Source: Marinomonas alcarazii
GTDB taxonomy: Bacteria; Pseudomonadota; Gammaproteobacteria; Pseudomonadales; Marinomonadaceae
Direction of reading: 5' to 3'
Length of the DNA: 64,000 nt
Assembly (NCBI RefSeq): GCF_003208215.1
Contig: NZ_QKLW01000013.1
Coordinates: 1-64,000 of the forward strand
The translations under genes and the position numbers were made by a program. The notes beneath the pieces were generated by a model. That model did no database searches. It saw only the letters and a program-made list of their open reading frames with translations, and was not told the origin of the DNA. Position 1 is the first letter of the stretch; each line of letters opens with the position of its first letter. This document shows, in pieces, positions 42,101 to 52,187 of the stretch.

Positions 42101-42139
42101 AAAAAACACCTGTAAAGCTGGGCTCTACAGGTGTTTTTT
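42101..42139. terminator. Terminator downstream of uvrA (bidirectional)
   Basis: AAAAAACACCTGTA and TACAGGTGTTTTTT form a symmetric stem around a loop of about 11 bases. It acts on uvrA from the right and backs up the rplQ terminator from the left. Confidence 0.88.
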
Positions 42140-42156
42140 GTTTCTATCTAAACCGG

Positions 42157-44979
42157 CTATTTAAGCATGTCTTTAAGAAATCGTCCGGTATGTGATTTAT
42201 CTGCCTTACTAATTTCTTCAGGTGTCCCTTCGGCGATGATATAGCCACCACCACTACCGCCTTCTGGGCCTAAGTCGACAATCCAATCAGCTGTCTTTAT
42301 AACGTCTAGGTTATGTTCGATGACCACGACGGTGTTGCCATGGTCTCTTAGTCGATGAAGAACTTTCAGTAGCTGCTCAATATCAGCAAAGTGTAGACCC
42401 GTTGTTGGTTCGTCCAAAATGTACAGAGTGGTACCTGTGTCACGTTTAGACAGTTCTTTTGCCAGTTTGACACGTTGTGCTTCACCGCCTGAAAGTGTTG
42501 TTGCTGCTTGCCCAAGGCGTATATAGCCTAAGCCAACATCCATTAATGTTTGCAGCTTTCTGGCAATAGAGGGTACAGGATCAAAAAATTCTCGCGCATC
42601 CTCAATAGTCATCTCTAGGCATTCGTGAATATTCTTACCCTTGTAATTGATTTCTAACGTTTCACGATTGTAGCGCTTACCTTTACAGGTATCACATGGC
42701 ACATAGATGTCGGGTAAGAAGTGCATTTCAACCTTGATTACGCCATCGCCTTGGCAAGCTTCGCAGCGACCACCTTTGACGTTAAAGCTAAATCGACCAG
42801 GCTTATAGCCTCGAGAACGGGATTCTTGAGTGGCCGAGAATAATTCTCTCATTGGCGTGAAGATCCCAGTGTATGTCGCAGGGTTTGATCTTGGCGTTCG
42901 ACCTATTGGGCTTTGATCGATGTCGACACATTTATCGAATAAATCTAAACCTTCTATACGTTCGTGTGGTGCCGCTTTTAATGTGGTTGCACCGTTTAGA
43001 GCTGTCGCAGCAAGCGGATACAAAGTGCCATTAATTAGAGTTGATTTGCCCGAACCTGAAACGCCAGTAATGCAAGTCATAACGCCAACTGGAATACTTA
43101 GATCAACCGTATTTAGGTTGTTTCCTGTCGCGCCAATCAGTTTAAGAAATTGTTTATCTTTAGCTTGATGGCGTATAGCTGGGATGTCAATTTTACGTTT
43201 TCCGGTTAAAAACTGCCCGGTTACTGATTCCGGACAATTCATAATATCTTGAGGCGTTCCACTGGCAATAATTTGACCTCCGTGAACGCCTGCGCCAGGC
43301 CCAATATCAACAACAAAATCAGCTACGCGGATCGCATCTTCATCGTGTTCAACCACAATGACTGTGTTGCCTAGGTCACGTAAGCGAGTTAGCGTGGCTA
43401 TTAAGCGTTCATTGTCACGCTGATGTAAGCCGATGGATGGTTCATCAAGAATGTACATTACACCAACTAAACCTGCGCCAATTTGGCTGGCTAGGCGAAT
43501 ACGCTGTGCTTCACCGCCAGACAAAGAGTCGGCTTTGCGGTCAAGCGTCAGATATTCAAGTCCAACATTGACCAGGAAGGTTAATCGATCGCGGATTTCT
43601 TTTAGAATCTTTGAAGCGATTTCGCCTCTGGCTCCTGGCAGTTCAAGTGTCTCGAAATACTTCAAGCAATCTATGATTGGGTAGGTGACTACTTCTGGTA
43701 GAGTCTCGTTGGCAATAAAGACATTCCGTGCAGATCGGTTTAGTCGTGAGCCATGGCAATCAGGGCAAGGCTGAATGCTGATGTACTGTGAAAGGTCATC
43801 ACGTACGCTATCGGATTCGGTTTCATGGTAGCGGCGCTGTAGGTTAGGGATAACGCCTTCAAACGCATGGGACCGTGTCATCTTGTCGCCGCGTTCATTT
43901 ATATAGATGAAGTCTATTTTGTCTTTGCCTGATCCTTGCAGAATGCGCTTTTTGAATTCGTTCGGGATATCTTTGTATTTGGCTTCAATGTCAAAGCCAT
44001 AGTGTTTTGCTAAGGCGTTGAGTTGTTGGTAGTAAAAAATGCTGCGTCTACCCCAGCCGCGTATGGCACCTTCAGCAAGAGTCAGTGTCTCATCTTGAAT
44101 AATTCGATCTGGATCAAACATTTGATGAGTGCCTAAACCATCACAGGTTTGGCAGGCGCCATTCGGGTTATTAAAAGAAAATAGCCGAGGTTCTAGTTCG
44201 GTTAAGCTGTATCCGCAAACAGGGCACGCGAATTTACTAGAAAAAATATATTCTTCTTTTTCGTCATCCATGTTGATGACTTTGGCGATACCATCGGATA
44301 AGCCTAGGCAAGTTTCAAATGACTCAGCCAAACGAAGCTGTAGGTCAGAGCGCACCTTAAAACGGTCAATGACAACTTCGATGGTATGTTTCTTATTTTT
44401 TTCTAATATTGGTGCATCGTCCAAATCGACAACAATGCCATCGATTCGTGCACGAATAAAACCTTTAGATAGCAAGTCGCTAATGGTGTGTAAGTGCTCA
44501 CCTTTACGATCCTTAATGATGGGAGCAAGCAGCATCATTTTAGATTCTTCAGGCAGCGATATAACTTTATCAACCATTTGTGATATGGTTTGCGCCTCTA
44601 GTGGCTCACCATGATCGGGGCAGCGAGGCTGACCTGCTCGAGCAAATAACAATCGTAGGTAATCGTAGATTTCTGTTATTGTACCCACTGTTGATCGTGG
44701 GTTATGAGAAGTGGACTTTTGTTCGATAGAGATGGCAGGAGAGAGACCTTCAATGTGGTCTATGTCTGGTTTTTCCATCATGGACAAAAACTGTCTAGCG
44801 TATGTTGAAAGTGATTCTACATAGCGACGTTGTCCTTCAGCGTATAGAGTATCGAACGCGAGGGAGGATTTACCTGAGCCGGATAGGCCAGTAATCACCA
44901 CAAGTTTGTCTCTTGGGATGTCTAGGTCCACATTTTTTAAATTGTGAGTGCGGGCCCCGCGTATGGTAATGGTATCCAT
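42157..44979 (-). CDS. uvrA: UvrABC excision nuclease subunit A
   Basis: A 940-residue DNA-damage sensor of nucleotide excision repair, which loads UvrB at lesions. It has two ABC ATPase modules, with Walker A sequences [14 protein letters not shown] and [14 protein letters not shown] and two LSGGEAQR signatures. Zinc modules are visible as CPVCGYSL...CQTC and CEACQGDG...CDTCKGKR. Start [20 protein letters not shown], normal length. A LexA box lies 55 bases upstream of the start, so SOS induction is likely. Transcribed divergently from the MFS-ssb pair. Confidence 0.99.
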   Translation of the reverse strand: MDTITIRGARTHNLKNVDLDIPRDKLVVITGLSGSGKSSLAFDTLYAEGQRRYVESLSTYARQFLSMMEKPDIDHIEGLSPAISIEQKSTSHNPRSTVGTITEIYDYLRLLFARAGQPRCPDHGEPLEAQTISQMVDKVISLPEESKMMLLAPIIKDRKGEHLHTISDLLSKGFIRARIDGIVVDLDDAPILEKNKKHTIEVVIDRFKVRSDLQLRLAESFETCLGLSDGIAKVINMDDEKEEYIFSSKFACPVCGYSLTELEPRLFSFNNPNGACQTCDGLGTHQMFDPDRIIQDETLTLAEGAIRGWGRRSIFYYQQLNALAKHYGFDIEAKYKDIPNEFKKRILQGSGKDKIDFIYINERGDKMTRSHAFEGVIPNLQRRYHETESDSVRDDLSQYISIQPCPDCHGSRLNRSARNVFIANETLPEVVTYPIIDCLKYFETLELPGARGEIASKILKEIRDRLTFLVNVGLEYLTLDRKADSLSGGEAQRIRLASQIGAGLVGVMYILDEPSIGLHQRDNERLIATLTRLRDLGNTVIVVEHDEDAIRVADFVVDIGPGAGVHGGQIIASGTPQDIMNCPESVTGQFLTGKRKIDIPAIRHQAKDKQFLKLIGATGNNLNTVDLSIPVGVMTCITGVSGSGKSTLINGTLYPLAATALNGATTLKAAPHERIEGLDLFDKCVDIDQSPIGRTPRSNPATYTGIFTPMRELFSATQESRSRGYKPGRFSFNVKGGRCEACQGDGVIKVEMHFLPDIYVPCDTCKGKRYNRETLEINYKGKNIHECLEMTIEDAREFFDPVPSIARKLQTLMDVGLGYIRLGQAATTLSGGEAQRVKLAKELSKRDTGTTLYILDEPTTGLHFADIEQLLKVLHRLRDHGNTVVVIEHNLDVIKTADWIVDLGPEGGSGGGYIIAEGTPEEISKADKSHTGRFLKDMLK

Positions 44980-45033
44980 GTGTCTCCAATGTGAAGTCGA
45001 TCAACAGAAGAAATCTGCCAGTAAATTAAATAA

Positions 45034-45049
45034 CTGTCTATTTTTACAG
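45034..45049. promoter_or_regulatory. LexA (SOS) box between uvrA and the MFS gene
   Basis: CTGTCTATTTTTACAG fits the gammaproteobacterial LexA operator CTGT-N8-ACAG exactly and has an A-rich/T-rich core. It is 55 bases from the uvrA ATG and 87 from the MFS ATG, so it could govern both directions. Confidence 0.85.
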
Positions 45050-45135
45050 TAGTTGAAATGGAGCTTCAACGGTATTTTTTGTAAAATTGACATCTTTTTT
45101 CCTAACCTTCAAAGTTAAACGGTTAAAACCTCTTT

Positions 45136-46494
45136 ATGGATCTACTTGAACGCCGCTCTGTTTCTGCTTTAGCGCTGATCTATTTATTCAGAATGTTAGG
45201 CCTGTTCCTGATTATGCCCGTTATCAGCGTTGCAGCTGATGGACTGGACGGAGCCGACGCCGCTCTGATAGGCACCGCCATTGGTATTTATGGCCTCACG
45301 CAAGCCAGTTTACAAATTCCGATGGGCATGTGGTCCGACAAAATCGGCCGTAAGCGCGTCATCGTAATTGGTCTTTTGTTGTTTGCCGTAGGGAGCTTGA
45401 TTTGCGCCAATGCCCATGACATTACGACCTTAATTGTTGGGCGAGCAGTGCAAGGGGCAGGGGCTATTGCGAGTACTTTGATGGCCCTATTGAGTGATGT
45501 AACAAGAGAGCAAAACCGCACTAAGGCTATGGCGCTGGTCGGTGTGAGTATTGGCGCGTCTTTTATGTTGTCCTTGGTTTTAGGGCCATGGTTATTTGCT
45601 CTGATAGGCCTTTCTGGCCTGTTTTATTTGTCTTTTGCACTATCTTTACTGGGCATACTCTTGATCCTTTTTGCTGTGCCGAATATCGTCCAGCATACTT
45701 TTCGACGTGATACGACACCAAGTCTTACCGCTTTGGGTTTGGTATTAAAAGATTCCAAGCTGCGCTTTCTTAATGTGAGTGTCTTGTTGCTGCATGCAAG
45801 CTTGACGGCGATGTTTGTGACGGTGCCCAACTTATTAATTGAGCAGTTTGGTTTACCCTTATCTGAACACAGTTTGTTATACTTGGCGATCATGGGTTTT
45901 GCCTTTGTTGGTATGCTACCATTAGTGATTATTGGCGAATCAAAAGGCAAAATGAAAGGCGTCTTAATCGCTGTATTCATTTTGTTAGGGGTAAGTGCAA
46001 TAGCGTTGCAATGGACGCCTTATTTGTGGGCTTTTTCAGTCTTACTGTGCGTCTATTTTGTTGGCTTTAATTCACTAGAAGCGATTTTACCATCCCTAGT
46101 GAGTAAACTGGCTCCAGTAGGTTATCGTGGAACGGCCATGGGTGTGTTTTCTACTCACCAATTTATGGGGTCGTTTCTAGGCGGTATTGGTGGCGGCTGG
46201 TTGTTACAACACCATTCTAATGGTGGTGTTTTTTGGGTAGTGGGTGTTGTATTTTTGGCTTGGTCTCTCGTTTGTTTGACTCAGCCAGCGCCTCGTCAAT
46301 TGAGTGGTTTGGCGTTTAGCTTACCTAATATGAATAATGAAGAAATAGCAAAGTTAGCGGATCAACTTGCGGAAATCCAAGGAGTGGAAGGCATGCAAAT
46401 TTTTAAAGATGAGCAAACGGCTTATCTGAAAGTCGATAAAAAATTATTAGACAAAGATGCGTTGAGGCGAATAGCACCTCAGGTTCATCTTTAA
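45136..46494 (+). CDS. MFS transporter of the YajR type with C-terminal soluble domain
   Basis: A 452-residue major facilitator with 12 transmembrane segments. It shows the loop 2-3 motif GMWSDKIGRKRVI and the proton-linked antiporter-like segment VGRAVQGAGAIASTLMALLSD in helices 4-5. After helix 12 (about residue 390) a soluble domain of about 60 residues remains (LADQLAEIQGVEGMQIFKDEQTAYLKVDKKLL), the ferredoxin-like extension of YajR. The substrate is unknown, probably a drug or metabolite efflux. It lies 36 bases ahead of ssb without a terminator, so they may share a transcript. Confidence 0.88.
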   Translation: MDLLERRSVSALALIYLFRMLGLFLIMPVISVAADGLDGADAALIGTAIGIYGLTQASLQIPMGMWSDKIGRKRVIVIGLLLFAVGSLICANAHDITTLIVGRAVQGAGAIASTLMALLSDVTREQNRTKAMALVGVSIGASFMLSLVLGPWLFALIGLSGLFYLSFALSLLGILLILFAVPNIVQHTFRRDTTPSLTALGLVLKDSKLRFLNVSVLLLHASLTAMFVTVPNLLIEQFGLPLSEHSLLYLAIMGFAFVGMLPLVIIGESKGKMKGVLIAVFILLGVSAIALQWTPYLWAFSVLLCVYFVGFNSLEAILPSLVSKLAPVGYRGTAMGVFSTHQFMGSFLGGIGGGWLLQHHSNGGVFWVVGVVFLAWSLVCLTQPAPRQLSGLAFSLPNMNNEEIAKLADQLAEIQGVEGMQIFKDEQTAYLKVDKKLLDKDALRRIAPQVHL

Positions 46495-46530
46495 TAACAC
46501 CTATTTATCTTTTAGTTGGAGAAAAGCCTC

Positions 46531-47244
46531 ATGGCACGTGGAATTAACAAAGTCATCTTAATCGGTAACGCAGGCAATGATGCTGAAGTGCGTTTTATGC
46601 CTTCAGGTGCAGCCGTTGCTAATGTTAACTTAGCAACAACAGAAAGCTGGCGTGACAAGCAAACAGGGCAAATGCAAGAACGTACAGAATGGCACCGAGT
46701 GTCTTTTATGGATCGTGGTAATTTCCGTCTTGGTCAAATTGCTGGCGACTTCATCAAAAAAGGCTCTAAAGTCTATGTAGAAGGCTCTTTGCGTACACGT
46801 GAGTGGGAAAAAGATGGCATCAAACGTTATACGACTGAAATCATAGCGAATGAAATGCAATTGCTAGATGGTCGTGGTGATAACGCCGGCCAACAGCAGC
46901 AAGGCGGTTACGATTCTATGCAGGGCGGCGGCTATGGCCAAGCGCCACAGCAATCTGCACCACAACAAGGCGGCTACAATCAAGCGCCAGCTCAGCAACC
47001 TGCAGCGCCAGGCGGATTCAATCAGCCGCAAGGTGGATACGGTCAAGCGCCACAGCAAGCCGCGCCGCAACAAGCGGCCCCTCAGCAAGCAGCGCCACAG
47101 TCTTTTGGTAGTTGGGGCAATGCGCCACAGCAGGCGCCTGCTCAACCAGCACCACAACAGCGTGCGCCACAGCAACCAGCGCAACAGCCAAAGCCACAGC
47201 AAGCGCCAAACTTTGATGACTTTGATGATGATATTCCATTTTAA
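46531..47244 (+). CDS. ssb: Single-stranded DNA-binding protein
   Basis: A 237-residue protein that protects ssDNA and recruits replication and repair enzymes. The OB fold covers about residues 1-110 ([24 protein letters not shown]...). It is followed by an unusually long low-complexity linker of about 115 residues built from Q, P, A and G (repeated GYGQAPQQ and AAPQQ units), ending in the interaction tip DFDDDIPF. E. coli SSB is 178 residues, so the extra length is all linker. The ATG at 46531 was chosen over a frame open five codons earlier. Confidence 0.97.
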   Translation: MARGINKVILIGNAGNDAEVRFMPSGAAVANVNLATTESWRDKQTGQMQERTEWHRVSFMDRGNFRLGQIAGDFIKKGSKVYVEGSLRTREWEKDGIKRYTTEIIANEMQLLDGRGDNAGQQQQGGYDSMQGGGYGQAPQQSAPQQGGYNQAPAQQPAAPGGFNQPQGGYGQAPQQAAPQQAAPQQAAPQSFGSWGNAPQQAPAQPAPQQRAPQQPAQQPKPQQAPNFDDFDDDIPF

Positions 47245-47275
47245 AACAGGAATGTTTTACCACCATTAAAGTGAT

Positions 47276-47301
47276 AAAGGCTCCTTTTAGGGGCCTTTAT
47301 T
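47276..47301 (+). terminator. Terminator after ssb
   Basis: AAAGGCTCC / GGGGCCTTT (one T-G pair) forms a 9-pair stem with a TTTTA loop; the T run afterwards is short. Confidence 0.7.
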
Positions 47302-47353
47302 GCTCTATAGTGGTGTGCTAAATATGATGGTTAAATCAAAGAGGGTATAAGTT

Positions 47354-47935
47354 GTGAACGACGAAGATGAAACGTCTTTGTTCGCGCAAGAAGTGGCGGG
47401 TATTAAGCCACTTAAAAAAAGCGAAGTGTATCTGGGTAAGAAAGGCCCTCAGGTCGACTTCTCCGCTCGCCAAAAGGCAGCGTTGATCGCTAAAGAGGCG
47501 GACAGGAATCATTTGTCGCAAGACTATGTTGAACGAGTTGAGCCCAATGATGTGCTTGAATATAAGCGCTCTGGTGTGCAAGACGGGGTGTTCAAGCGTC
47601 TTAGGCAAGGAAAATACGGTGTCGAGGCGCGCTTAGATTTGCATCGACATACCGTTGCTCAGGCACGAGAGCAGGTGTTTCAGTTTGTAGATGACTGTAT
47701 GCGCAATGATATTCGTGTTGCGATTATTGTGCATGGGAAAGGAGATCGTACGCCAGATCCTGATGGCCGTGCCATGATTAAAAGCCATATTAACAAGTGG
47801 TTACAAGAGCTTGATGCTGTGATGGCGTTTCATAGTGCACAACGTCACCACGGTGGCTTGGGGGCGGTGTATGTACTTTTTAAAAAGACGGAAAAAGCAC
47901 GTATAGATGACTGGGAAAAACATCAAAAACGCTAA
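47354..47935 (+). CDS. Smr-domain protein (SmrA/YdaL type)
   Basis: A 193-residue protein with a charged N-terminal half and a C-terminal Smr domain from about residue 93: LDLHRHT, VHGKGDRTPD and HGGLGAVYVLFKK. These are the three conserved motifs of small MutS-related nucleases. E. coli SmrA has DNA-nicking activity; others act on RNA at stalled ribosomes. The GTG start has a GAGGG upstream. Stand-alone gene; target unproven. Confidence 0.88.
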   Translation: MNDEDETSLFAQEVAGIKPLKKSEVYLGKKGPQVDFSARQKAALIAKEADRNHLSQDYVERVEPNDVLEYKRSGVQDGVFKRLRQGKYGVEARLDLHRHTVAQAREQVFQFVDDCMRNDIRVAIIVHGKGDRTPDPDGRAMIKSHINKWLQELDAVMAFHSAQRHHGGLGAVYVLFKKTEKARIDDWEKHQKR

Positions 47936-47996
47936 GGTCTTATTTCGTTTTACAAAGGGCGGCCTACGTTAGTTCGTGCAGTAAATGCCATATTTT

Positions 47997-48005
47997 TGCT
48001 ATAAT
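47997..48005 (+). promoter_or_regulatory. Extended -10 promoter ahead of the M16 peptidase gene
   Basis: TGCTATAAT is a TGn extended -10 element with a perfect TATAAT; no convincing -35 box is present, as expected for this promoter class. The start codon follows 82 bases downstream. Confidence 0.6.
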
Positions 48006-48087
48006 CCCGCCACTTTGCTGTCTTGAGTTTATCCAAGCTGCCCTAAAATAATGTAATTATCGTATTCTGATTCTATCGAGGTAGAGA

Positions 48088-51009
48088 ATGGCAAATAGCA
48101 CCGCGCACCATCCTGCATTTACGTTTCTTCGCAGTGAGTTTATCGATGCTCTGAACGTTACCGTTCAAGAGTTTGAGCACACAGTTACGGGAGCTAAACA
48201 TTTTCACATCGCGTCTGAGAATGACGAAAACGTATTTCTAGTTGGTCTAAAAACCGTACCAACAGATTCTTGCGGCGTCGCACATATTCTTGAACACACG
48301 GTGTTGTGTGGCTCTGAGCGTTTTCCGGTTCGCGATCCATTCTTTATGATGATTCGACGTTCATTGAATACCTTCATGAATGCTTTTACTTCTTCTGATT
48401 GGACGGCTTATCCGTTTGCCAGTAAGAATAAAAAAGACTTCCATAACCTGTTGGGTGTGTATCTGGATGCGGTGTTTTTTTCCCGCTTAGATGAATTGGA
48501 TTTTTCTCAGGAAGGTCACCGTTTAGAATTTGCTGAACCCGATAATGCAGAGTCTGAATTGACGTTCAAAGGCGTTGTGTTTAATGAAATGAAAGGCGCG
48601 ATGAGTTCCACCACATCCGTCTTGTGGCAAACGCTAACCAAATACTTATTCCCGAATAATACTTACCATTTTAACTCTGGTGGTGAGCCATCTGATATCC
48701 CTGATTTATCTTACCAAGATTTGTTGGCGTTTTATCGCAAGCACTACCATCCTTCGAATGCAGTCTTCATGACCTTTGGTGATATTCCAGCGCAAACACT
48801 ACAAGCTGAGTTCGAAGAAAAGGTATTGAGCCGCTTTGAGCGTTTAGACGAGCAAGTCAGTGTGCCGAATGTGAAGCGTTATTTCTCTCCTGTACGAGTG
48901 GAAGAAGGTTACGCTGCCGATGAAGTGAAAGAAGACGGCAGCCACGTGGTTGTTGGTTGGCTGTTGGGCGAAAGCACCGATCTAAATCAGCAGTTCGAAG
49001 CGCAACTTTTGTCTAGTGTCTTGCTAGATAACAGTGCGTCGCCTTTGATGCGCGTATTAGAAAATAGCGAGCTTGGTCGTGCGCCATCGCCTTTGTGTGG
49101 TCTTGAAGACAGCAACAAAGAAATGAGCTTTATGTGTGGGTTGGAAGGTGTAAAACGCGAAGATGCGCCAAAAGTAGAAGCTTTGGTCTTATCGACACTG
49201 GAGTCCATTGCAGAGACTGGTATCCCACAAGATATGGTTGATGCCATGCTGCACCAATTGGAACTCAGCCAGCGGGAAATCGGTGGTGGTAGCTATCCAT
49301 ATGGTTTGCAATTGATTTTGGCAGGTTTGTCGACTGCGGTTCATGCTGGTGATGTGATTGCGCAGCTTGATCTTGACCCTGTTATCACTGCGATGCGAGA
49401 GAAAGTGCAAGATCCACAGTATATCCCGAATTTAATCAAACACTTGCTGCTGAATAATGCACACCGAGTCACGATCACATTAAGCCCTGATGATGCTTTA
49501 GAAGCGCGTCGAAATCAGGCAGAGAAAGATCGCCTTAGCCAAATTAAAGCGGCTTTGTCTGATGCTGATAAGCAACAAATTATTGACCGCAGTGCGGCTT
49601 TAAAAGCACGTCAGTCACAAGTTGATGACATGAGTATTCTGCCAAAAGTAGGTCTAGAAGATGTGCCTGCGCGCTTGCCTGAGTACGAAAATGAGAAGGT
49701 AGAGGGGGATTTACCTATCACCTTTTACCCTCAAGGGACAAACGGCTTGGTTTACCAGCAATTAGTGATTGATCTGCCTGAACTGGACGAAGAAGAAACG
49801 GAATATTTGCCTTTGTTCTCTTCAATGATGACAGAGCTGGGGGTTGGAGAAGACGATTATCTTGCTGTTCAAGAGCGTCAAGCTCAAGTGTGTGGCGGTT
49901 TAGGCGCTTCTAATTCGATTCGCGCCACCATCAAAGACCGTCAGGACTTGAACGGTTACTTCATCTTGTCATCGAAAGCCTTGGTTCCCAATGTTAAGGC
50001 GATGAGTGATTTGTTGAAAGATACTATACTTAATGTGCGCTTTGATGAGGCAAGCCGAGTGAAAGAGCTGGTGGCTCAACGTCGTGCTCGTCGCGAACAG
50101 TCTATTACGGGCCAAGGTCATTCATTGGCGATGGCGGCAGCGTCCAGTGGTATTTCTGGCTTAGCTGCGCAGCAAGAGAAGTGGAGCGGCATGTCTGGTA
50201 TTCGTTCGGCGATTGCGCTAGATGATGCGATGAAAGCCGACAGCAGCACTGTTGAAAATGTTTTGGCGATTTTCAAGCGTTTGCATACTAAGTTGTTGCA
50301 AGCGAAGAAACAGCTTTTACTGGTTGCAGAGCCACAGCATGAAGCGAATGTCTTGAGCGAAGTGCAGGCTGTTTTTGCAGATCTTCCTATGGGGAATGAG
50401 CAGACAGCATTCTCAATAGCCCCAGTAGACTCTAAAGTAAATGTCGCTTGGTTGACATCGACGCAAGTGAACTTCTGTAGTAAGGCGTTCCGCACGGTGT
50501 TTGGAGAGCATCCTGATGTTGCAGCACTGACTGTATTGGGTGGCTTCTTGCGTAACGGTTTCTTGCATCGAGTGATTCGAGAGCAGGGTGGTGCTTATGG
50601 CGGTGGCGCAACGTTTGATGGAAGTACAGGGTCGTTCCGCTTCTATTCATACCGTGATCCACGTTTGACCGAAACCTTGTCAGATTTTGATGCATCTATT
50701 GAATGGATGATAAATGAAGAGCACACAGAAGATGCGCTTGAAGAGGCGATTTTAGGTGTGATTGGTTCCATGGACAAGCCTAGTTCGCCTGCGGGAGAAG
50801 CGCAAAGCGACTTCTATGTGCAATTGCATGGCCGCAGTTTGGCTTACAGAGAAGCGTTCCGAGCCAAGGTCTTGGCGGTCACGGTTGAGCAGCTACAGCA
50901 AGTTGCCAAGAAATATTTGATTAAAGAAAATGAAAGTGTCGCGGTAGTAACGTCCACATCAAAGCGTGCGGAACTCGAAGCGTTAGGGTTTGATATCCAA
51001 ACCCTTTAA
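48088..51009 (+). CDS. M16 (insulinase-family, PreP-like) zinc metallopeptidase
   Basis: A 973-residue two-half clamshell peptidase of the M16C type, a group that degrades unstructured peptides such as cleaved targeting or signal peptides. The inverted zinc motif HILEH is at residues 66-70, with the downstream glutamate in FNEMKGAMSS. The second half is catalytically inactive as usual, with the substrate-binding FRTVFGEHPDVAALTVLGGFLRNGFLHRVIREQGGAYGGGA region. No signal peptide, so it is probably cytoplasmic. Length fits the family. Followed 51 bases later by an acyltransferase gene. Confidence 0.93.
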   Translation: MANSTAHHPAFTFLRSEFIDALNVTVQEFEHTVTGAKHFHIASENDENVFLVGLKTVPTDSCGVAHILEHTVLCGSERFPVRDPFFMMIRRSLNTFMNAFTSSDWTAYPFASKNKKDFHNLLGVYLDAVFFSRLDELDFSQEGHRLEFAEPDNAESELTFKGVVFNEMKGAMSSTTSVLWQTLTKYLFPNNTYHFNSGGEPSDIPDLSYQDLLAFYRKHYHPSNAVFMTFGDIPAQTLQAEFEEKVLSRFERLDEQVSVPNVKRYFSPVRVEEGYAADEVKEDGSHVVVGWLLGESTDLNQQFEAQLLSSVLLDNSASPLMRVLENSELGRAPSPLCGLEDSNKEMSFMCGLEGVKREDAPKVEALVLSTLESIAETGIPQDMVDAMLHQLELSQREIGGGSYPYGLQLILAGLSTAVHAGDVIAQLDLDPVITAMREKVQDPQYIPNLIKHLLLNNAHRVTITLSPDDALEARRNQAEKDRLSQIKAALSDADKQQIIDRSAALKARQSQVDDMSILPKVGLEDVPARLPEYENEKVEGDLPITFYPQGTNGLVYQQLVIDLPELDEEETEYLPLFSSMMTELGVGEDDYLAVQERQAQVCGGLGASNSIRATIKDRQDLNGYFILSSKALVPNVKAMSDLLKDTILNVRFDEASRVKELVAQRRARREQSITGQGHSLAMAAASSGISGLAAQQEKWSGMSGIRSAIALDDAMKADSSTVENVLAIFKRLHTKLLQAKKQLLLVAEPQHEANVLSEVQAVFADLPMGNEQTAFSIAPVDSKVNVAWLTSTQVNFCSKAFRTVFGEHPDVAALTVLGGFLRNGFLHRVIREQGGAYGGGATFDGSTGSFRFYSYRDPRLTETLSDFDASIEWMINEEHTEDALEEAILGVIGSMDKPSSPAGEAQSDFYVQLHGRSLAYREAFRAKVLAVTVEQLQQVAKKYLIKENESVAVVTSTSKRAELEALGFDIQTL

Positions 51010-51060
51010 AAATAATTTAATAACAAAAATATAAAGCAGTTTTTACTGACGGAAAATTAA

Positions 51061-52167
51061 ATGGATCAGTTTCACGATATACGCCCCTACAACGACGATG
51101 AGGTCGCCGAGGTGTTGAATAATCTGGTTAACACTCCAGATTTTATTAATACAATTATTGGTTTTCGCTTTGCGCAATGGCCTAAGTTTTTGAAGGCGCC
51201 TTTGGCCTTTGCTGTTAAATTGGCTTTAAAGCGTCAAATTGCCAATATCTCAAATGTTCATGAATTCCAAATGCGCGTTGCAAGCTATATGGAGCGCATG
51301 ATCAAAACGACAACAACGAATGTCGAGTATCGAGGTATTGAAAAACTAGAGAAAGGCGTAGGCTATTTGTTCTTATCAAACCACAGAGACATTGCTATGG
51401 ATCCGGCTTTTGTCAATTATGGTCTTTACTTAGCAGGTCTGGACACAGTGCGCATTGCCATAGGTGATAACTTATTGCGTCGTCCTTTTGTGTCCGATCT
51501 CATGCGTCTAAATAAAAGCTTCATCGTGAAGCGTTCTGCGAATGGTATCCGAGAAATGATGGCGGCGTTTGGCCAGCTGTCTGCTTATATCACTGAGTCG
51601 TTAATGAAAGATCAGGCCAATATTTGGATTGCTCAAAAAGAAGGGCGCGCCAAAGATGGCTTGGACCAAACGGACCCTGCGATCATAAAAATGTTTTTCA
51701 TGGGGCAGAAAAAAGAGAAAGTGCCTTTTCCTGAAGCGATGGCAAATCTGAAAGTGGTTCCAGTATCGATTGCTTATGAATATGATCCATGTGCGTTTGA
51801 TAAAGCGCGTGAATTGCATCAGAAATCCACTACTGGGAATTACGAAAAGGCAGAATTTGAAGATATCGATAGTATCAAAAACGGCATTGTCGGCCAAAAA
51901 GGCAAAGTAGTCGTCACTTTTGGCGATGTTATAAAAGATGGCTTTGAAACGCCTGAAGAGTTTGTTGCCGAGGTGGATCGTCAGATTATTACTAATTACG
52001 CGATTCAGTCTTCAAATGAGGCCGCGTTGGCGTTACAGCAAGGCTTACCCACAACAGACAGTGCATTCAAGAGTTACCTTGAGCGTTGCCCTGAGAACCT
52101 AAGAGAGACTGTGTTAGCAATGTATGCAAATCCATTGAAGCAACAGCAAAGATATCTGAATAAATAA
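51061..52167 (+). CDS. Acyltransferase of the PlsC/glycerolphosphate superfamily (large form)
   Basis: A 368-residue protein with a PlsC-like core at about residues 85-260. The expected H-x4-D box reads NHRDIAMDP: the histidine (H108) is followed by aspartates at +2 and +6, so the usual spacing is not met exactly. A second block, WIAQKEGRAKDG, corresponds to the FPEGTR motif. No clear membrane helix is seen. Probably a lipid acyltransferase of unknown acceptor. It lies 20 bases before the next, canonical PlsC, so both are likely one operon. Confidence 0.78.
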   Translation: MDQFHDIRPYNDDEVAEVLNNLVNTPDFINTIIGFRFAQWPKFLKAPLAFAVKLALKRQIANISNVHEFQMRVASYMERMIKTTTTNVEYRGIEKLEKGVGYLFLSNHRDIAMDPAFVNYGLYLAGLDTVRIAIGDNLLRRPFVSDLMRLNKSFIVKRSANGIREMMAAFGQLSAYITESLMKDQANIWIAQKEGRAKDGLDQTDPAIIKMFFMGQKKEKVPFPEAMANLKVVPVSIAYEYDPCAFDKARELHQKSTTGNYEKAEFEDIDSIKNGIVGQKGKVVVTFGDVIKDGFETPEEFVAEVDRQIITNYAIQSSNEAALALQQGLPTTDSAFKSYLERCPENLRETVLAMYANPLKQQQRYLNK

Positions 52168-52187
52168 ACATAGGGAGTAAGCTGTCA

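Noticed and set aside
44129..44614. 161-codon frame antisense to uvrA
   Set aside because: It is covered by conserved UvrA motifs on the other strand, has no ribosome binding site, and gives a serine-rich unstructured product.
46864..47202. Leucine/tryptophan/arginine-rich 112-codon frame antisense to the ssb linker
   Set aside because: It is simply the complement of repetitive CAG/GCC codons in the SSB linker. It looks membrane-like only because of composition.
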